NCBI RefSeq assembly: GCF_900111945.1
Contig: NZ_FOYO01000001.1
Location: 3,169,751 to 3,233,750 of the forward strand
Reading direction: 5' to 3'
Source: Litoreibacter janthinus
GTDB taxonomy: Bacteria; Pseudomonadota; Alphaproteobacteria; Rhodobacterales; Rhodobacteraceae
Length of the DNA stretch: 64,000 nucleotides
This document shows positions 27,222 to 35,917 of this stretch, piece after piece. The notes under the pieces are model-generated. The model worked only from the letters and a program-made list of their open reading frames with translations, had not been told where the DNA came from and did not search any database. The position numbers were made by a program, and so were the translations under genes. Within the stretch, counting starts at the first letter, position 1. Every line of letters begins with the position of its first letter.

Positions 27222-27886
27222 GCATGACCCGCCGTCGCTAGGCCCAGCACGCCAACAAGAATAAGCGACAGCGCCCAGATAGCCTCCAAATCAAACCAGC
27301 TTTGACGCAGGAACTTCAGCCCGAGCCAACGATACACGGCGTAAGCCACCCCGCCCCCCGCAATGAGCATGGCGCCAGTATGAACGACGGTGACGCCGAT
27401 CAGGATGCCACCGTTGCGCAACAACAGCTCCGACACGGCCAGATGCCCGCCCTCCAACTCCTCCGGGCCGCACAGGCCCAGATAGATCGGCACCAGCATC
27501 AAGGCCGCGCCATGCACGATAGCCACCAGAAATGACCACAACGCCAAGCGGTGAGGTGGTACGCGTGACAGGAACCTTGGATGACGGCGGGTGATCAACA
27601 GGTATAGCCCTAGGGCGATCACTAGAAGGCCAGCCCCAAGACGCAACTCCCGCTCATAAGTCAGGATCGAGCTGAGGGCCGAGAACGGCAACAAGATGAG
27701 CACCATCGCGGCGAAATGCCCAACGGCCAATGCCGCGAGCGAACGGAACAAGGCCGCTGGTTTACTTTCCATCAACGCTTGGGAAACCGCCAAAGGCCAA
27801 CCCATTCCGGGGTTCAACCCATGATACAAACCGCTGAGCACCACGGCGAACCAGAGACCCGCCGTGGATGTAACCAGATCAGCCAA
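27218..27886 (-). CDS. Hypothetical polytopic membrane protein
   Basis: A 222-residue protein with about six hydrophobic segments. The first contains LYHGLNPGMGWPLAVSQAL, where the His-x-x-Asn-Pro arrangement resembles the first helix of NicO-type and related metal or sulfur exporters, though family membership is not certain. A second conserved His lies in AIVHGAALMLVPI. The start appears to be TTG at 27886, 13 bases after the stop of the methanethiol oxidase-like gene, suggesting cotranscription. A role in sulfur or metal export is inference from context. Confidence 0.78.
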   Translation of the reverse strand: MADLVTSTAGLWFAVVLSGLYHGLNPGMGWPLAVSQALMESKPAALFRSLAALAVGHFAAMVLILLPFSALSSILTYERELRLGAGLLVIALGLYLLITRRHPRFLSRVPPHRLALWSFLVAIVHGAALMLVPIYLGLCGPEELEGGHLAVSELLLRNGGILIGVTVVHTGAMLIAGGGVAYAVYRWLGLKFLRQSWFDLEAIWALSLILVGVLGLATAGHA

Positions 27887-27899
27887 CTAAATGCCCGAC

Positions 27900-29300
27900 C
27901 TAGACATTCGGATAACAGAAGCTATCGGTCGAACAGTCCCCTCCTTCCAGCCGAATTTGGTGACTGCGGTAGCCTTTGGGGAAGTCGACGTAGAAATCCT
28001 CGGCCAGTGTCAGCCCGCCATTCTCGCCGACATGGGCCATGACCATTTGCCCGCCTTCGTCGTTGGGGTAGAATTGGTCATCCCATGTCGAATAGAGCGA
28101 GTTCGTCCAATAAACCCGTTTGCCGTCGCGGCTGATCTCGACCATCTGCGGCCCGTAGGCAAACGGCTTGCCGTTGGGGTGAGCGGTCTTGGTAACAATG
28201 CCCCCCAGATCAACTTTGCCCGCCAACTTGGGTTTCATCGGATCAGACACATCGTATTGGTGCATCTCGCCCAAGCCCCAGCACGCCACGTAAAGGAACC
28301 GGTCATCAAGGCTTAGATCGATATCCGTCACCAATGGCGGAACCGCTCCGAAGCCTTTCAGCAAGTCAGGCAGGACATCTGCATCCGCGGGGACGGGGTC
28401 AATGGTGATCGTTTTCTTGGCTTCGAATGTGCCGTCCTCTTTGCGCCACCACGTAAAGATCGCGCCTTGCAGGTTGGTGGTGTCCACCACGACGCCGCAG
28501 AACCCATATTCCTTTACGGGGTCGTGGGCAGGCCGGATTTCCAGTGCCATCTGATGATTCTCGCCCAGATCGATGGATTGCACGCATTTTCGGGCCCGCA
28601 GGTCCCAAAAATGAATCGTATGGCCATATTTGTTGGACAACAGATCTTCCGCCACGATGCCGTTCTCGAATTGCGGTGGCAGACCCCATTCGCTTGACAC
28701 CATGTAGTCGCGCGGCAGGTTCCACCAAAAGTCATAGTGCTTGTCCTGAATGCCGCGCTCCATCTCGTAGCGGCCGAGGATCTCAAATGTCTGGCAGTCC
28801 ATGATGAAGATACCGGGCGGGCCATCGGTCCCGTCCTTACCTCCGCCACCCAAAGTCGAGACATAAATCCCCTCAGGACCGCAGTGGATCGTGTGCGGGC
28901 GGGAATAGCCTGTCTTCGCAAACAGCTCTTCCGGCTCGATAATTTTGTGGATCTTGGCCTTCAGCGGTTCCTTCACATCGATAATGTAAATGCGCGATGA
29001 CCGTATGCCGGGGATGATCAGGTAGCGCCGCTCTAGGAATGCGTGGCCCGTCAGCGGCGACAATGCCGAAGAACAGGCGTTCCAGCCGAAATGGTGAAAC
29101 TCGTCACCCAGATTTGGCATAAACAGCGAATGTAAAATCTCGCCATAGGTGTTGGATTTGGGGTCAACGTCGACGACTGCCAGCCCGTCGGGTTGCATGC
29201 CATCGGGGCTCAACATCAAAGTAAAAGCGAGCGTCTCGGTCGGCCCCTCCATCGCCATTTTAGCAGAGGGGTAGAAAGTAGGATCAGGTCTCAGATTCAT
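27900..29300 (-). CDS. mtoX: Selenium-binding protein / methanethiol oxidase (MtoX, SELENBP1 family)
   Basis: A 466-residue beta-propeller protein. Members oxidise methanethiol to formaldehyde, H2S and H2O2 with copper. The conserved FHHFGWNACSSALSPL lies near residues 68-83 and RPHTIHCGPEGIY near 133-145. The C-terminal signature RSHQIRLEGGDCSTD is shared with human SELENBP1. Length matches the family. There is no signal peptide, unlike the periplasmic Hyphomicrobium enzyme, so a cytoplasmic location is likely unless the start is wrong. GGAGG nine bases upstream supports the ATG. A membrane protein gene follows directly. In Roseobacters this activity would act on methanethiol from DMSP breakdown. 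Confidence 0.87.
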   Translation of the reverse strand: MNLRPDPTFYPSAKMAMEGPTETLAFTLMLSPDGMQPDGLAVVDVDPKSNTYGEILHSLFMPNLGDEFHHFGWNACSSALSPLTGHAFLERRYLIIPGIRSSRIYIIDVKEPLKAKIHKIIEPEELFAKTGYSRPHTIHCGPEGIYVSTLGGGGKDGTDGPPGIFIMDCQTFEILGRYEMERGIQDKHYDFWWNLPRDYMVSSEWGLPPQFENGIVAEDLLSNKYGHTIHFWDLRARKCVQSIDLGENHQMALEIRPAHDPVKEYGFCGVVVDTTNLQGAIFTWWRKEDGTFEAKKTITIDPVPADADVLPDLLKGFGAVPPLVTDIDLSLDDRFLYVACWGLGEMHQYDVSDPMKPKLAGKVDLGGIVTKTAHPNGKPFAYGPQMVEISRDGKRVYWTNSLYSTWDDQFYPNDEGGQMVMAHVGENGGLTLAEDFYVDFPKGYRSHQIRLEGGDCSTDSFCYPNV

Positions 29301-29530
29301 GAATTTAGTCCTCCCATAAACTCTTCGCGCCAGAATTCAGCAGCGGCGCCTTAATTGTCTGACAATTGAGCGCGTAGATTTCCCTCACGTCAACAGAATT
29401 CAAAGCTGCGATGCAGAAACCGGAATGCTTTCGCCGATCCAGCGACGAAAGCCATGTGCAAACTTTCTGCTTCTTTGCTGTGCGTTTTGAGGTCACACTT
29501 TCCGAAAGCCCCAGCCGTGGAGAAACACTT

Positions 29531-30124
29531 ATGGAAACAGTCAAATTCACCGCAATGAAAGATGGTGACAAGGAAGACTATGACTTCCTGACCGAACATG
29601 AGATTGAGTATACCAAAGGCACTGCCGACAGACTGCTAACGGCGCTGGTTTCCCTCGACGAAAGCCTGTCGGGCTACCAGATCACCCGCCTTGGCCATTC
29701 ATTACAATCGGCAACGCGGGCGGAGCGCGACGGGGCGGACACAGATTGGATCGTGTCAGCCCTGCTCCATGACATCGGTGACATCTTCGCCCCTTACAAC
29801 CACGACGAATACGCCGCCACGATCCTGAAGCCCTTTGTCAGAGAACAATGCACATGGGTGGTCGAAAAGCACGGTGATTTCCAGATGGTCTATTACGGCG
29901 AACATGTCGGCGCCGACCCGCACAAGCGCGAAGCCTATAGGGAGCACCCCTACTTTGAAGATTGCGCCACCTTCTGTGAACGCTGGGATCAGTCGTCGTT
30001 CGATCCCGCCTATGACACCCTTCCGTTGGAGCATTTCCGCGCACGGGTGCACGAGGTATTCGCCCGCACGCCCTATGACCCAGACGTCCTACGAGCGGGC
30101 GTGCGCGAGCCGCTGACTGTATAG
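29531..30124 (+). CDS. HD-domain protein with diiron oxygenase-like metal pattern
   Basis: A 197-residue HD-domain protein. The likely metal ligands occur in order: RLGHSLQSA (His near residue 56), LLHDIGD (HD near 79-80), NHDEYAA (His near 89), EKHGDFQ (His near 114) and WDQSSFD (Asp near 154). The H...HD...H...H...D order, with a preceding Tyr in GYQITRLGH, is that of PhnZ/MIOX-like mixed-valent diiron oxygenases as well as HD phosphohydrolases. The start ATG 29531 has GGAG eight bases upstream. Activity cannot be decided from sequence. Confidence 0.82.
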   Translation: METVKFTAMKDGDKEDYDFLTEHEIEYTKGTADRLLTALVSLDESLSGYQITRLGHSLQSATRAERDGADTDWIVSALLHDIGDIFAPYNHDEYAATILKPFVREQCTWVVEKHGDFQMVYYGEHVGADPHKREAYREHPYFEDCATFCERWDQSSFDPAYDTLPLEHFRARVHEVFARTPYDPDVLRAGVREPLTV

Positions 30125-30186
30125 GCCCTTTTCCTCAGCCTCCCCGTTCGGTAGATGATCCTCAACCCGATATGAGGACGAAGATC

Positions 30187-33100
30187 ATGGCGATGGAAAA
30201 GACTTTTAACGCAGCAGAAGCCGAAAGCCGCCTTTACGCCGCTTGGGAAAAAGCCGGATGCTTCACTGCTGGGGCGAACGCCAAGCGGGCGGAAACCTTC
30301 TGTATCATGATCCCGCCCCCGAATGTCACCGGCGTCCTGCACATGGGCCACGCGTTTAACAACACGCTGCAAGACATCCTGATCCGCTGGAAACGCATGC
30401 AGGGCTATGACACCCTCTGGCAGCCCGGCACAGACCACGCCGGCATCGCCACTCAGATGGTCGTTGAGCGCCAGCTGGCCGAAAGTGGCGAACCCAAGCG
30501 CGTCGAGCTTGGCCGCGAGAAGTTCCTTGAAAAAGTCTGGGACTGGAAAGCCGAAAGCGGTGGCACCATCCGCGACCAACTCAAGCGCCTCGGCGCGTCC
30601 TGCGACTGGTCGCGCGAGGCCTTCACTATGTCCGGCGCCCCCGGCGCACCCGACACGGCCCAAGGCAATTTCCACGACGCCGTCATCAAAGTCTTCGTCG
30701 AGATGTACAACAAAGGCCTGATCTACCGCGGCAAGCGGCTGGTCAATTGGGACCCGCACTTCGAGACCGCGATCTCTGATCTGGAGGTCGAGAACATCGA
30801 GACCCCCGGTCACATGTGGCACTTCAAATACCCGCTGGCCGGTGGCGAAACCTATGAATATGTGGAGAAGGACGAGGACGGCAACGTCACCTTGCGCGAG
30901 ACCCGCGACTACATCTCCATCGCCACCACGCGCCCCGAAACCATGCTGGGCGACGGCGCTGTTGCCGTTCACCCGTCGGATGACCGTTATGCGTCAATCG
31001 TTGGAAAACTATGTGAAATTCCTGTTGGCCCGAAAGAGCTTCGCCGCCTGATCCCAATCATCACTGACGAATATCCAGATAAGGATTTCGGCTCCGGTGC
31101 GGTGAAAATTACAGGCGCTCATGACTTTAACGACTACCAAGTTGCCAAGCGCGGCGGCATTCCGATGTACAACCTGATGGATACCAAAGCCGCAATGCGC
31201 ACCGACGGCAAAGCTTATGCCGAGGAGGCTGCAACAGCCCAAGCCATTGCGAACGGCGAGCAGGAATTCGACGAAGCGATGATCGCCGCGATGAACCTTG
31301 TGCCGGAAGCCTACCGCGGCATGGACCGTTTCGAGGCCCGTAAAGCCGTCGTCGATGACATCACCGCAGAGGGCCTCGCCGTCATGGTCTCCGTCCCCGT
31401 CATCGACGAGGAGGATGGGCAGGAAAGCTCCAAGCTGATCCCTTACGTCGAGAACAAGCCGATCATGCAGCCCTTCGGCGATCGCTCCAAGGTAGTGATC
31501 GAGCCGATGCTGACGGACCAATGGTTCGTGGAGACCGACAAAATCGTCGGCCCCGCACTGGATGCGGTGCGCAAAGGCGATGTCAAAATCATGCCCGAAA
31601 GCGGCGAAAAAGTGTATTACAACTGGCTCGACAATATTGAGCCATGGTGCATCTCGCGTCAGCTGTGGTGGGGCCACCAGATCCCTGTCTGGTATGGCTT
31701 CGATCTGAACGCTACCGGCTTCACAGACGACGAGAACGACGGCGATCTGGATTCTGTCGAGCTTGGCCGCCTGCTGACAAATGATGCCATCGCCGCCAAT
31801 CCCGACGTCTATCACTGCGCCCCCGAATTCGCAGGCGTGACCGACCAGTTTGATGACATCCTCGCAAAGCTGCCAATGCCGCTGAACCACGCGCGTCCAA
31901 TTGAAGTCGCCGACCGCACCGAAGCGCTGCACCAGTTCGCAGAAGGTCTGGCAGAGTACAATGTCACACAGGATCCGACCAAGCTGGTCTACCCGATCTG
32001 GCGGGATGCAGATGTGCTCGACACATGGTTCTCCTCCGGTCTTTGGCCCATCGGTACGCTCGGCTGGCCCGACGACACGGAGGCCCTGAAGAAGTACTTC
32101 CCGACCTCCACGTTGATCACTGGCCAGGACATCCTGTTCTTCTGGGTTGCGCGCATGATGATGATGCAACTGGCCGTCGTGGACGAAATCCCGTTCGACA
32201 CGGTCTACCTGCATGGCCTCGTCCGCGACGCCAAGGGCAAGAAGATGTCGAAATCCACCGGCAACGTGGTCGATCCGCTGGAAATCATCGACGAGTTCGG
32301 TGCCGACGCACTGCGCTTCACTAATGCGGCTATGGCGTCCTTGGGTGGCGTGCTGAAAATGGACATGCAGCGCATCGCGGGTTATCGCAATTTTGGCACC
32401 AAACTGTGGAACGCTGTGCGCTTTGCGGAGATGAACGAGGTCTACGCTTCTGCGCCGCCCGCCTCCGCTCCGGACGCCACGCAAACAGTGAACCGCTGGA
32501 TCATCGGCGAAACGGCCAAAGCCCGCATGGACGTGGACGCCGCGCTGGAGGCTTACCGCTTCAACGATGCTGCCTCGACCCTGTATTCCTTCGTCTGGGG
32601 CAAGGTCTGCGATTGGTACGTGGAATTCTCAAAACCGCTGCTGCTGGATGGCACCGACGCCCAGAAGGCCGAAACCCGCGCCACAATGGGCTGGGTGCTG
32701 GACCAGTGTATGACCCTGCTCCACCCGATCATGCCCTTTATCACTGAGGAGCTGTGGGGTGAAACCGCAAAGCGAGACACGATGCTGGTCCACCAAGATT
32801 GGCCCACCTACGGCGCGGAGCTGATCAACGCCGACGCAGATCGCGAGATGAACTGGGTAATCTCCCTGATCGAAACAGTGCGCTCTGCGCGTGGCGAGAT
32901 GCATGTGCCTGCGGGTCTCAAAGTGCCATTGGTGCAGGTCGATCTTGACGATGCCGGTCGCATCGCCTTCGCCAACAACGACGCGTTGATCCTGAAGCTT
33001 GCGCGCATCGATAGCGTCTCTGAAGGCAGCGCGCCGAAGGGCTCTGTCACGATCCCAGTGGCGGGCGGCAATTTCGCCCTGCCCCTCGCTGGCATCATTG

Positions 33101-33309
33101 ATGTGGACGAGGAAAAAGCTCGTTTGGAGAAAACGCTGGGCAAGCTGGCCAAAGAACTCGGCGGCCTACGTGGCCGGTTGAACAATCCCAAATTCGCCCA
33201 AAGTGCGCCCGCCGATGTGGTCGAGGAAGCCCGCGAAAATCTCGCCGCACGCGAGGACGAGGAAAGCAAACTGAAAGCCGCCCTCGCGCGACTGGCTGAA
33301 CTTGGTTAA
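30187..33309 (+). CDS. valS: Valine--tRNA ligase
   Basis: A 1040-residue class I aminoacyl-tRNA synthetase. HIGH is present as [19 protein letters not shown] near residues 42-60, and KMSKS as [17 protein letters not shown] near 684-700. The editing domain lies between them, and the C-terminal Val-arm coiled coil is the charged region ending in [20 protein letters not shown]. The length is slightly over 1000 residues, normal for alphaproteobacteria. The start may be ATG 30187 or 30193. Confidence 0.97.
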   Translation: MAMEKTFNAAEAESRLYAAWEKAGCFTAGANAKRAETFCIMIPPPNVTGVLHMGHAFNNTLQDILIRWKRMQGYDTLWQPGTDHAGIATQMVVERQLAESGEPKRVELGREKFLEKVWDWKAESGGTIRDQLKRLGASCDWSREAFTMSGAPGAPDTAQGNFHDAVIKVFVEMYNKGLIYRGKRLVNWDPHFETAISDLEVENIETPGHMWHFKYPLAGGETYEYVEKDEDGNVTLRETRDYISIATTRPETMLGDGAVAVHPSDDRYASIVGKLCEIPVGPKELRRLIPIITDEYPDKDFGSGAVKITGAHDFNDYQVAKRGGIPMYNLMDTKAAMRTDGKAYAEEAATAQAIANGEQEFDEAMIAAMNLVPEAYRGMDRFEARKAVVDDITAEGLAVMVSVPVIDEEDGQESSKLIPYVENKPIMQPFGDRSKVVIEPMLTDQWFVETDKIVGPALDAVRKGDVKIMPESGEKVYYNWLDNIEPWCISRQLWWGHQIPVWYGFDLNATGFTDDENDGDLDSVELGRLLTNDAIAANPDVYHCAPEFAGVTDQFDDILAKLPMPLNHARPIEVADRTEALHQFAEGLAEYNVTQDPTKLVYPIWRDADVLDTWFSSGLWPIGTLGWPDDTEALKKYFPTSTLITGQDILFFWVARMMMMQLAVVDEIPFDTVYLHGLVRDAKGKKMSKSTGNVVDPLEIIDEFGADALRFTNAAMASLGGVLKMDMQRIAGYRNFGTKLWNAVRFAEMNEVYASAPPASAPDATQTVNRWIIGETAKARMDVDAALEAYRFNDAASTLYSFVWGKVCDWYVEFSKPLLLDGTDAQKAETRATMGWVLDQCMTLLHPIMPFITEELWGETAKRDTMLVHQDWPTYGAELINADADREMNWVISLIETVRSARGEMHVPAGLKVPLVQVDLDDAGRIAFANNDALILKLARIDSVSEGSAPKGSVTIPVAGGNFALPLAGIIDVDEEKARLEKTLGKLAKELGGLRGRLNNPKFAQSAPADVVEEARENLAAREDEESKLKAALARLAELG

Positions 33310-33315
33310 CTTCTC

Positions 33316-33396
33316 GTTTCCATTTGGTCCCAAATACTCAAACCATGCCGCCTGCATCAGGTGAAACGACTTGAGTATTTTTAACCAAATGGAAAC
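33316..33396. repeat. Long two-part hairpin after valS
   Basis: GTTTCCATTTGGT (33316-33328) pairs perfectly with 33384-33396, and AAATACTCAA (33332-33341) pairs perfectly with 33371-33380, with a three-by-three internal loop and a 29-base apical loop. It begins six bases after the valS stop. Intergenic sequences of this kind, around GAGTATTT and CAAATGGAAA, are familiar to me from other Roseobacter genomes, so it may be a dispersed repeat; it may also act as a 3'-end structure for valS. Confidence 0.7.
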
Positions 33397-33420
33397 CAGA
33401 ATCGCGTTTTCCTAGACGTC

Positions 33421-33517
33421 CGGTACAGGCTGGAGAGCCGATGACCGGACCGGATGGAGACCGCCAAGCGCGATCTTCGGAGTGCGGCTGGGGAGCACCC
33501 CAGTCGCCTCTTTTTTT
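33421..33517 (+). ncRNA. Candidate small RNA ending in a strong terminator
   Basis: About 95 bases between the valS hairpin and the convergent crotonase gene end in a very strong terminator. GCGGCTGGGG (33484-33493) and CCCCAGTCGC (33498-33507) pair around AGCA, followed by CTCTTTTTTT. The segment upstream has small nested helices such as GGCTGGAGAGCC. No conserved gene precedes it on this strand except valS 175 bases away, which already has its own hairpin, so an independent small transcript is plausible. A 33441 ATG frame runs through the terminator and is unlikely to be coding. No RNA family was recognised. Confidence 0.4.
33484..33517 (+). terminator. Rho-independent terminator
   Basis: A ten-base stem with one G-T wobble and the four-base loop AGCA is followed by CTCTTTTTTT. 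It ends four bases before the 3' end of the convergent crotonase gene and reads on the plus strand. Confidence 0.85.
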
Positions 33518-33520
33518 GGT

Positions 33521-34288
33521 TTACTTTTTGGACATACCGCGCATTACGGCTGCCATTTGGTCAGGCTTACCAATTAGGGCCGCCTGTTCGACAGATTCCG
33601 CCATCAATATGTTGGCCGTTATCCCACTTTGGGCCTCAGTGACAAGGCGCTTGGCCGCGCGAATAGCGCTCGGACTTTGGTCGGCGATCTGGCGCGCCAG
33701 CTCCATTGCCCGCGCAAGCGGGTCTTGCGCCACCTCTGTGACCAAACCCCAAGTCAGTGCCTGCTCCGCCTCCACTATTTCGGCGGTGTAGGTCAACCTG
33801 CGCAAAACATCCTCTCGCAGGACCTGCGGAAACAAGGCCATGCCGCCCATGTCGGGCACGAGGCCCCATTTCATCTCCATGATCGACAGCTTCGTCGCTG
33901 GTGCCGCGATGCGCATATCTGCGGCGATTGCCAGTTGCATCCCCGCGCCAAAGCAAACCCCATGCAGCGCCGCGATGACTGGCACTTCCAGCTTGCGCCA
34001 TGCGAGCGAGAACTCCTGAAACCGGTTCGCCTCGCCATGGGTTCGACGAATGATCACCTCCTCCATGTCCTGACCCAGAAGGCTGGACAAAGACGTGATG
34101 TCGATCCCCGCACAAAACGCGCGGCCCTCGCCAGCTATTACGACGCAGTTTACATCCGCGTCGCGCAAGGCGTCCGCAGCAGCGAGAACTTCGTCCAGCA
34201 TATCCAGTGAAATGGCGTTCATCTTGTCGGGGCGGTTTAACGTGACCCGAGCGATGCCGTCGGCGATGTCTGTCGTAACTAAGCTCAT
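33521..34288 (-). CDS. Crotonase/enoyl-CoA hydratase family protein
   Basis: A 255-residue crotonase-fold enzyme. The oxyanion-hole loops are GRAFCAGIDI near residues 54-63 and HGVCFGAGMQLAIAADMRIA near 109-128. Compared with enoyl-CoA hydratase, the first catalytic Glu position is occupied by Gln (GAGMQ), while the second Glu is kept in IMEMKWGLVPDMGG. The WGLVPDMGG form occurs in a distinct crotonase subgroup, so hydratase activity should not be assumed. It stands alone. Confidence 0.87.
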   Translation of the reverse strand: MSLVTTDIADGIARVTLNRPDKMNAISLDMLDEVLAAADALRDADVNCVVIAGEGRAFCAGIDITSLSSLLGQDMEEVIIRRTHGEANRFQEFSLAWRKLEVPVIAALHGVCFGAGMQLAIAADMRIAAPATKLSIMEMKWGLVPDMGGMALFPQVLREDVLRRLTYTAEIVEAEQALTWGLVTEVAQDPLARAMELARQIADQSPSAIRAAKRLVTEAQSGITANILMAESVEQAALIGKPDQMAAVMRGMSKK

Positions 34289-34327
34289 GGCGGGAAGCGT
34301 AATCGCAAGCCGCCAGTCAGGCCAGAG

Positions 34328-34492
34328 TTACCTAACGACGCGTTCCACGGCCCGCATCATGCCCAGCGCCTTGTCGTAGACAAGCTCCAGAATAACGCGC
34401 GGTTTGCGTGCCTTGATGGCGAGCGGCACGGCACGGCTTGCGCCCGTAGCCAAAGTGGCGGCCATGAAGCCGCGGCGTGTGAGGTGTGGCAT
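34328..34492 (-). CDS. Small protein with twin-arginine-like N-terminus (54 residues)
   Basis: A 54-residue peptide beginning PHLTRRGFMAATLATGASRA, which has the RRxFM core of a Tat signal with an Ala/Leu-rich stretch, though the hydrophobic part is short. The remainder is basic (KARKPRVILELVYDKALG). GGAGGG lies seven bases upstream of the ATG, which makes it likely to be translated. It sits between the crotonase and the divergent aminotransferase. Function unknown. Confidence 0.6.
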   Translation of the reverse strand: MPHLTRRGFMAATLATGASRAVPLAIKARKPRVILELVYDKALGMMRAVERVVR

Positions 34493-34573
34493 GGATGAAC
34501 CCTCCGTGCTTGTTAGATGGGAACAAACTCCGCCTCTTGCAAGTGCGGGTAAAAGCCGATCAAACTCCAGCCC

Positions 34574-35677
34574 ATGAAAAGACCGCCCCTCACCCCGCTC
34601 GCCGATAGCCTCCCCGCCTCTGTCCCGTTTGTCGGGCCTGAAGCTCTTGAGCGCGCCGGTGGGGCGCCCTTCAAAGCCCGCCTAGGGGCCAATGAAAGCG
34701 TCTTTGGGCCTTCTCCCAAGGCAATTGCCGCGATGAAAGACGCGGCCTCGGAGGTTTGGCAATATGGCGACCCCGAAAGCCATGATCTGCGTCACGCATT
34801 GGCAGCGCATCACGGTGTGGCGCATGACAACGTTATGGTGGGCGAAGGCATCGACGGCCTTTTGGGGTATCTCGCACGACTTTTCGTAGGCCAAGGCACC
34901 GCAGTTGTCACATCGGCTGGCGCCTATCCCACCTTCAACTACCACGTCGCAGGTTTTGGGGGTCAGTTGCACATGGTTCCCTATCGCGACGATCGCGAAG
35001 ATCCAGACGCCTTGCTAGCAAAAGCCCGCGAGACTGGGGCGAGGCTGATCTACTTCGCCAACCCCGACAATCCGATGGGAAGCTGGCACGACGCGGTTGC
35101 CGTGCAGCGGATGATCGACGCCGTTCCAGAAGACTGCCTGCTGATCCTTGACGAAGCCTATATCGAACTGAGCCCCGATGGCACCGCACCGGCGCTAGAC
35201 ATGTCCAACCCCAACGTGATCCGTATGCGCACCTTTTCCAAGGGGCATGGCATGGCGGGCGCACGGGTGGGCTACGCTTTGGGCGAGGCGGAAAACATCA
35301 ACGCCTTCCACAAAATCCGCAATCACTTCGGCATGTGCCGCATTAGTCAGGCAGGCGCGTTGGCCGCGTTGGGGGATCAGGACTACCTGTCCGAAATTCG
35401 CGCAAAGGTCGCCGCGTCGCGGGAGCGGATTGCAAACATCGCGCGCGACAACGGGCTGACCCCCCTGCCCTCCGCCACCAACTTTGTAGCTGTGGACTGC
35501 GGCAAGGATGGCGACTTTGCGCGCAAGGTTTTGGCGGGATTACTAGAGCAAGGTCTGTTTGTGCGGATGCCATTCGTCGCCCCGCAAGACCGCGCGATCC
35601 GCATCAGCTGCGGCACAGAGCAAGACATGAAGCTGCTGGGCGACGCTCTCCCAAAAGCGCTGAGCGCCGCGAGTTAA
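34574..35677 (+). CDS. PLP-dependent aminotransferase (HisC-like, fold type I)
   Basis: A 367-residue class I/II aminotransferase. The PLP motifs are YFANPDNPMGSW near residues 158-169, ILDEAYIEL near 191-199, and the lysine in MRTFSKGHGMAGARVGYALG near 217-236. The N-terminal segment RLGANESVFGPSPKA matches histidinol-phosphate aminotransferase-like proteins. Since no his genes are nearby, it may act on another amino acid. Confidence 0.88.
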   Translation: MKRPPLTPLADSLPASVPFVGPEALERAGGAPFKARLGANESVFGPSPKAIAAMKDAASEVWQYGDPESHDLRHALAAHHGVAHDNVMVGEGIDGLLGYLARLFVGQGTAVVTSAGAYPTFNYHVAGFGGQLHMVPYRDDREDPDALLAKARETGARLIYFANPDNPMGSWHDAVAVQRMIDAVPEDCLLILDEAYIELSPDGTAPALDMSNPNVIRMRTFSKGHGMAGARVGYALGEAENINAFHKIRNHFGMCRISQAGALAALGDQDYLSEIRAKVAASRERIANIARDNGLTPLPSATNFVAVDCGKDGDFARKVLAGLLEQGLFVRMPFVAPQDRAIRISCGTEQDMKLLGDALPKALSAAS

Positions 35678-35743
35678 CGAAAACGCGACTTTTCTTTGCC
35701 AAAAGCCACGCTAGGCTCATGCACGGAAAGAAAGGATGCACCG

Positions 35744-35917
35744 ATGTCGACGCCACCCGGACGGGTTGAAGACTACACCAAGCCGTTTCTGGTCATGGCC
35801 TTCGTGGTCATCTTCACCGGACTGTTCATTCTCTGGGCAGCGTTTGGCTATGTGATTTCTCTGGTTACCAGCCTGTTTTTGCATATCGCGCTCGGGTTTA
35901 TCCCCAAACGCGAATAG
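35744..35917 (+). CDS. Small single-pass membrane protein (57 residues)
   Basis: A 57-residue protein with a hydrophilic N-terminus (STPPGRVEDYTKP) and one long hydrophobic stretch covering residues 16-48, ending IPKRE. AAAGGA upstream supports ATG 35744. It ends directly against the stop of the convergent aminotransferase gene. Unknown function. Confidence 0.7.
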   Translation: MSTPPGRVEDYTKPFLVMAFVVIFTGLFILWAAFGYVISLVTSLFLHIALGFIPKRE

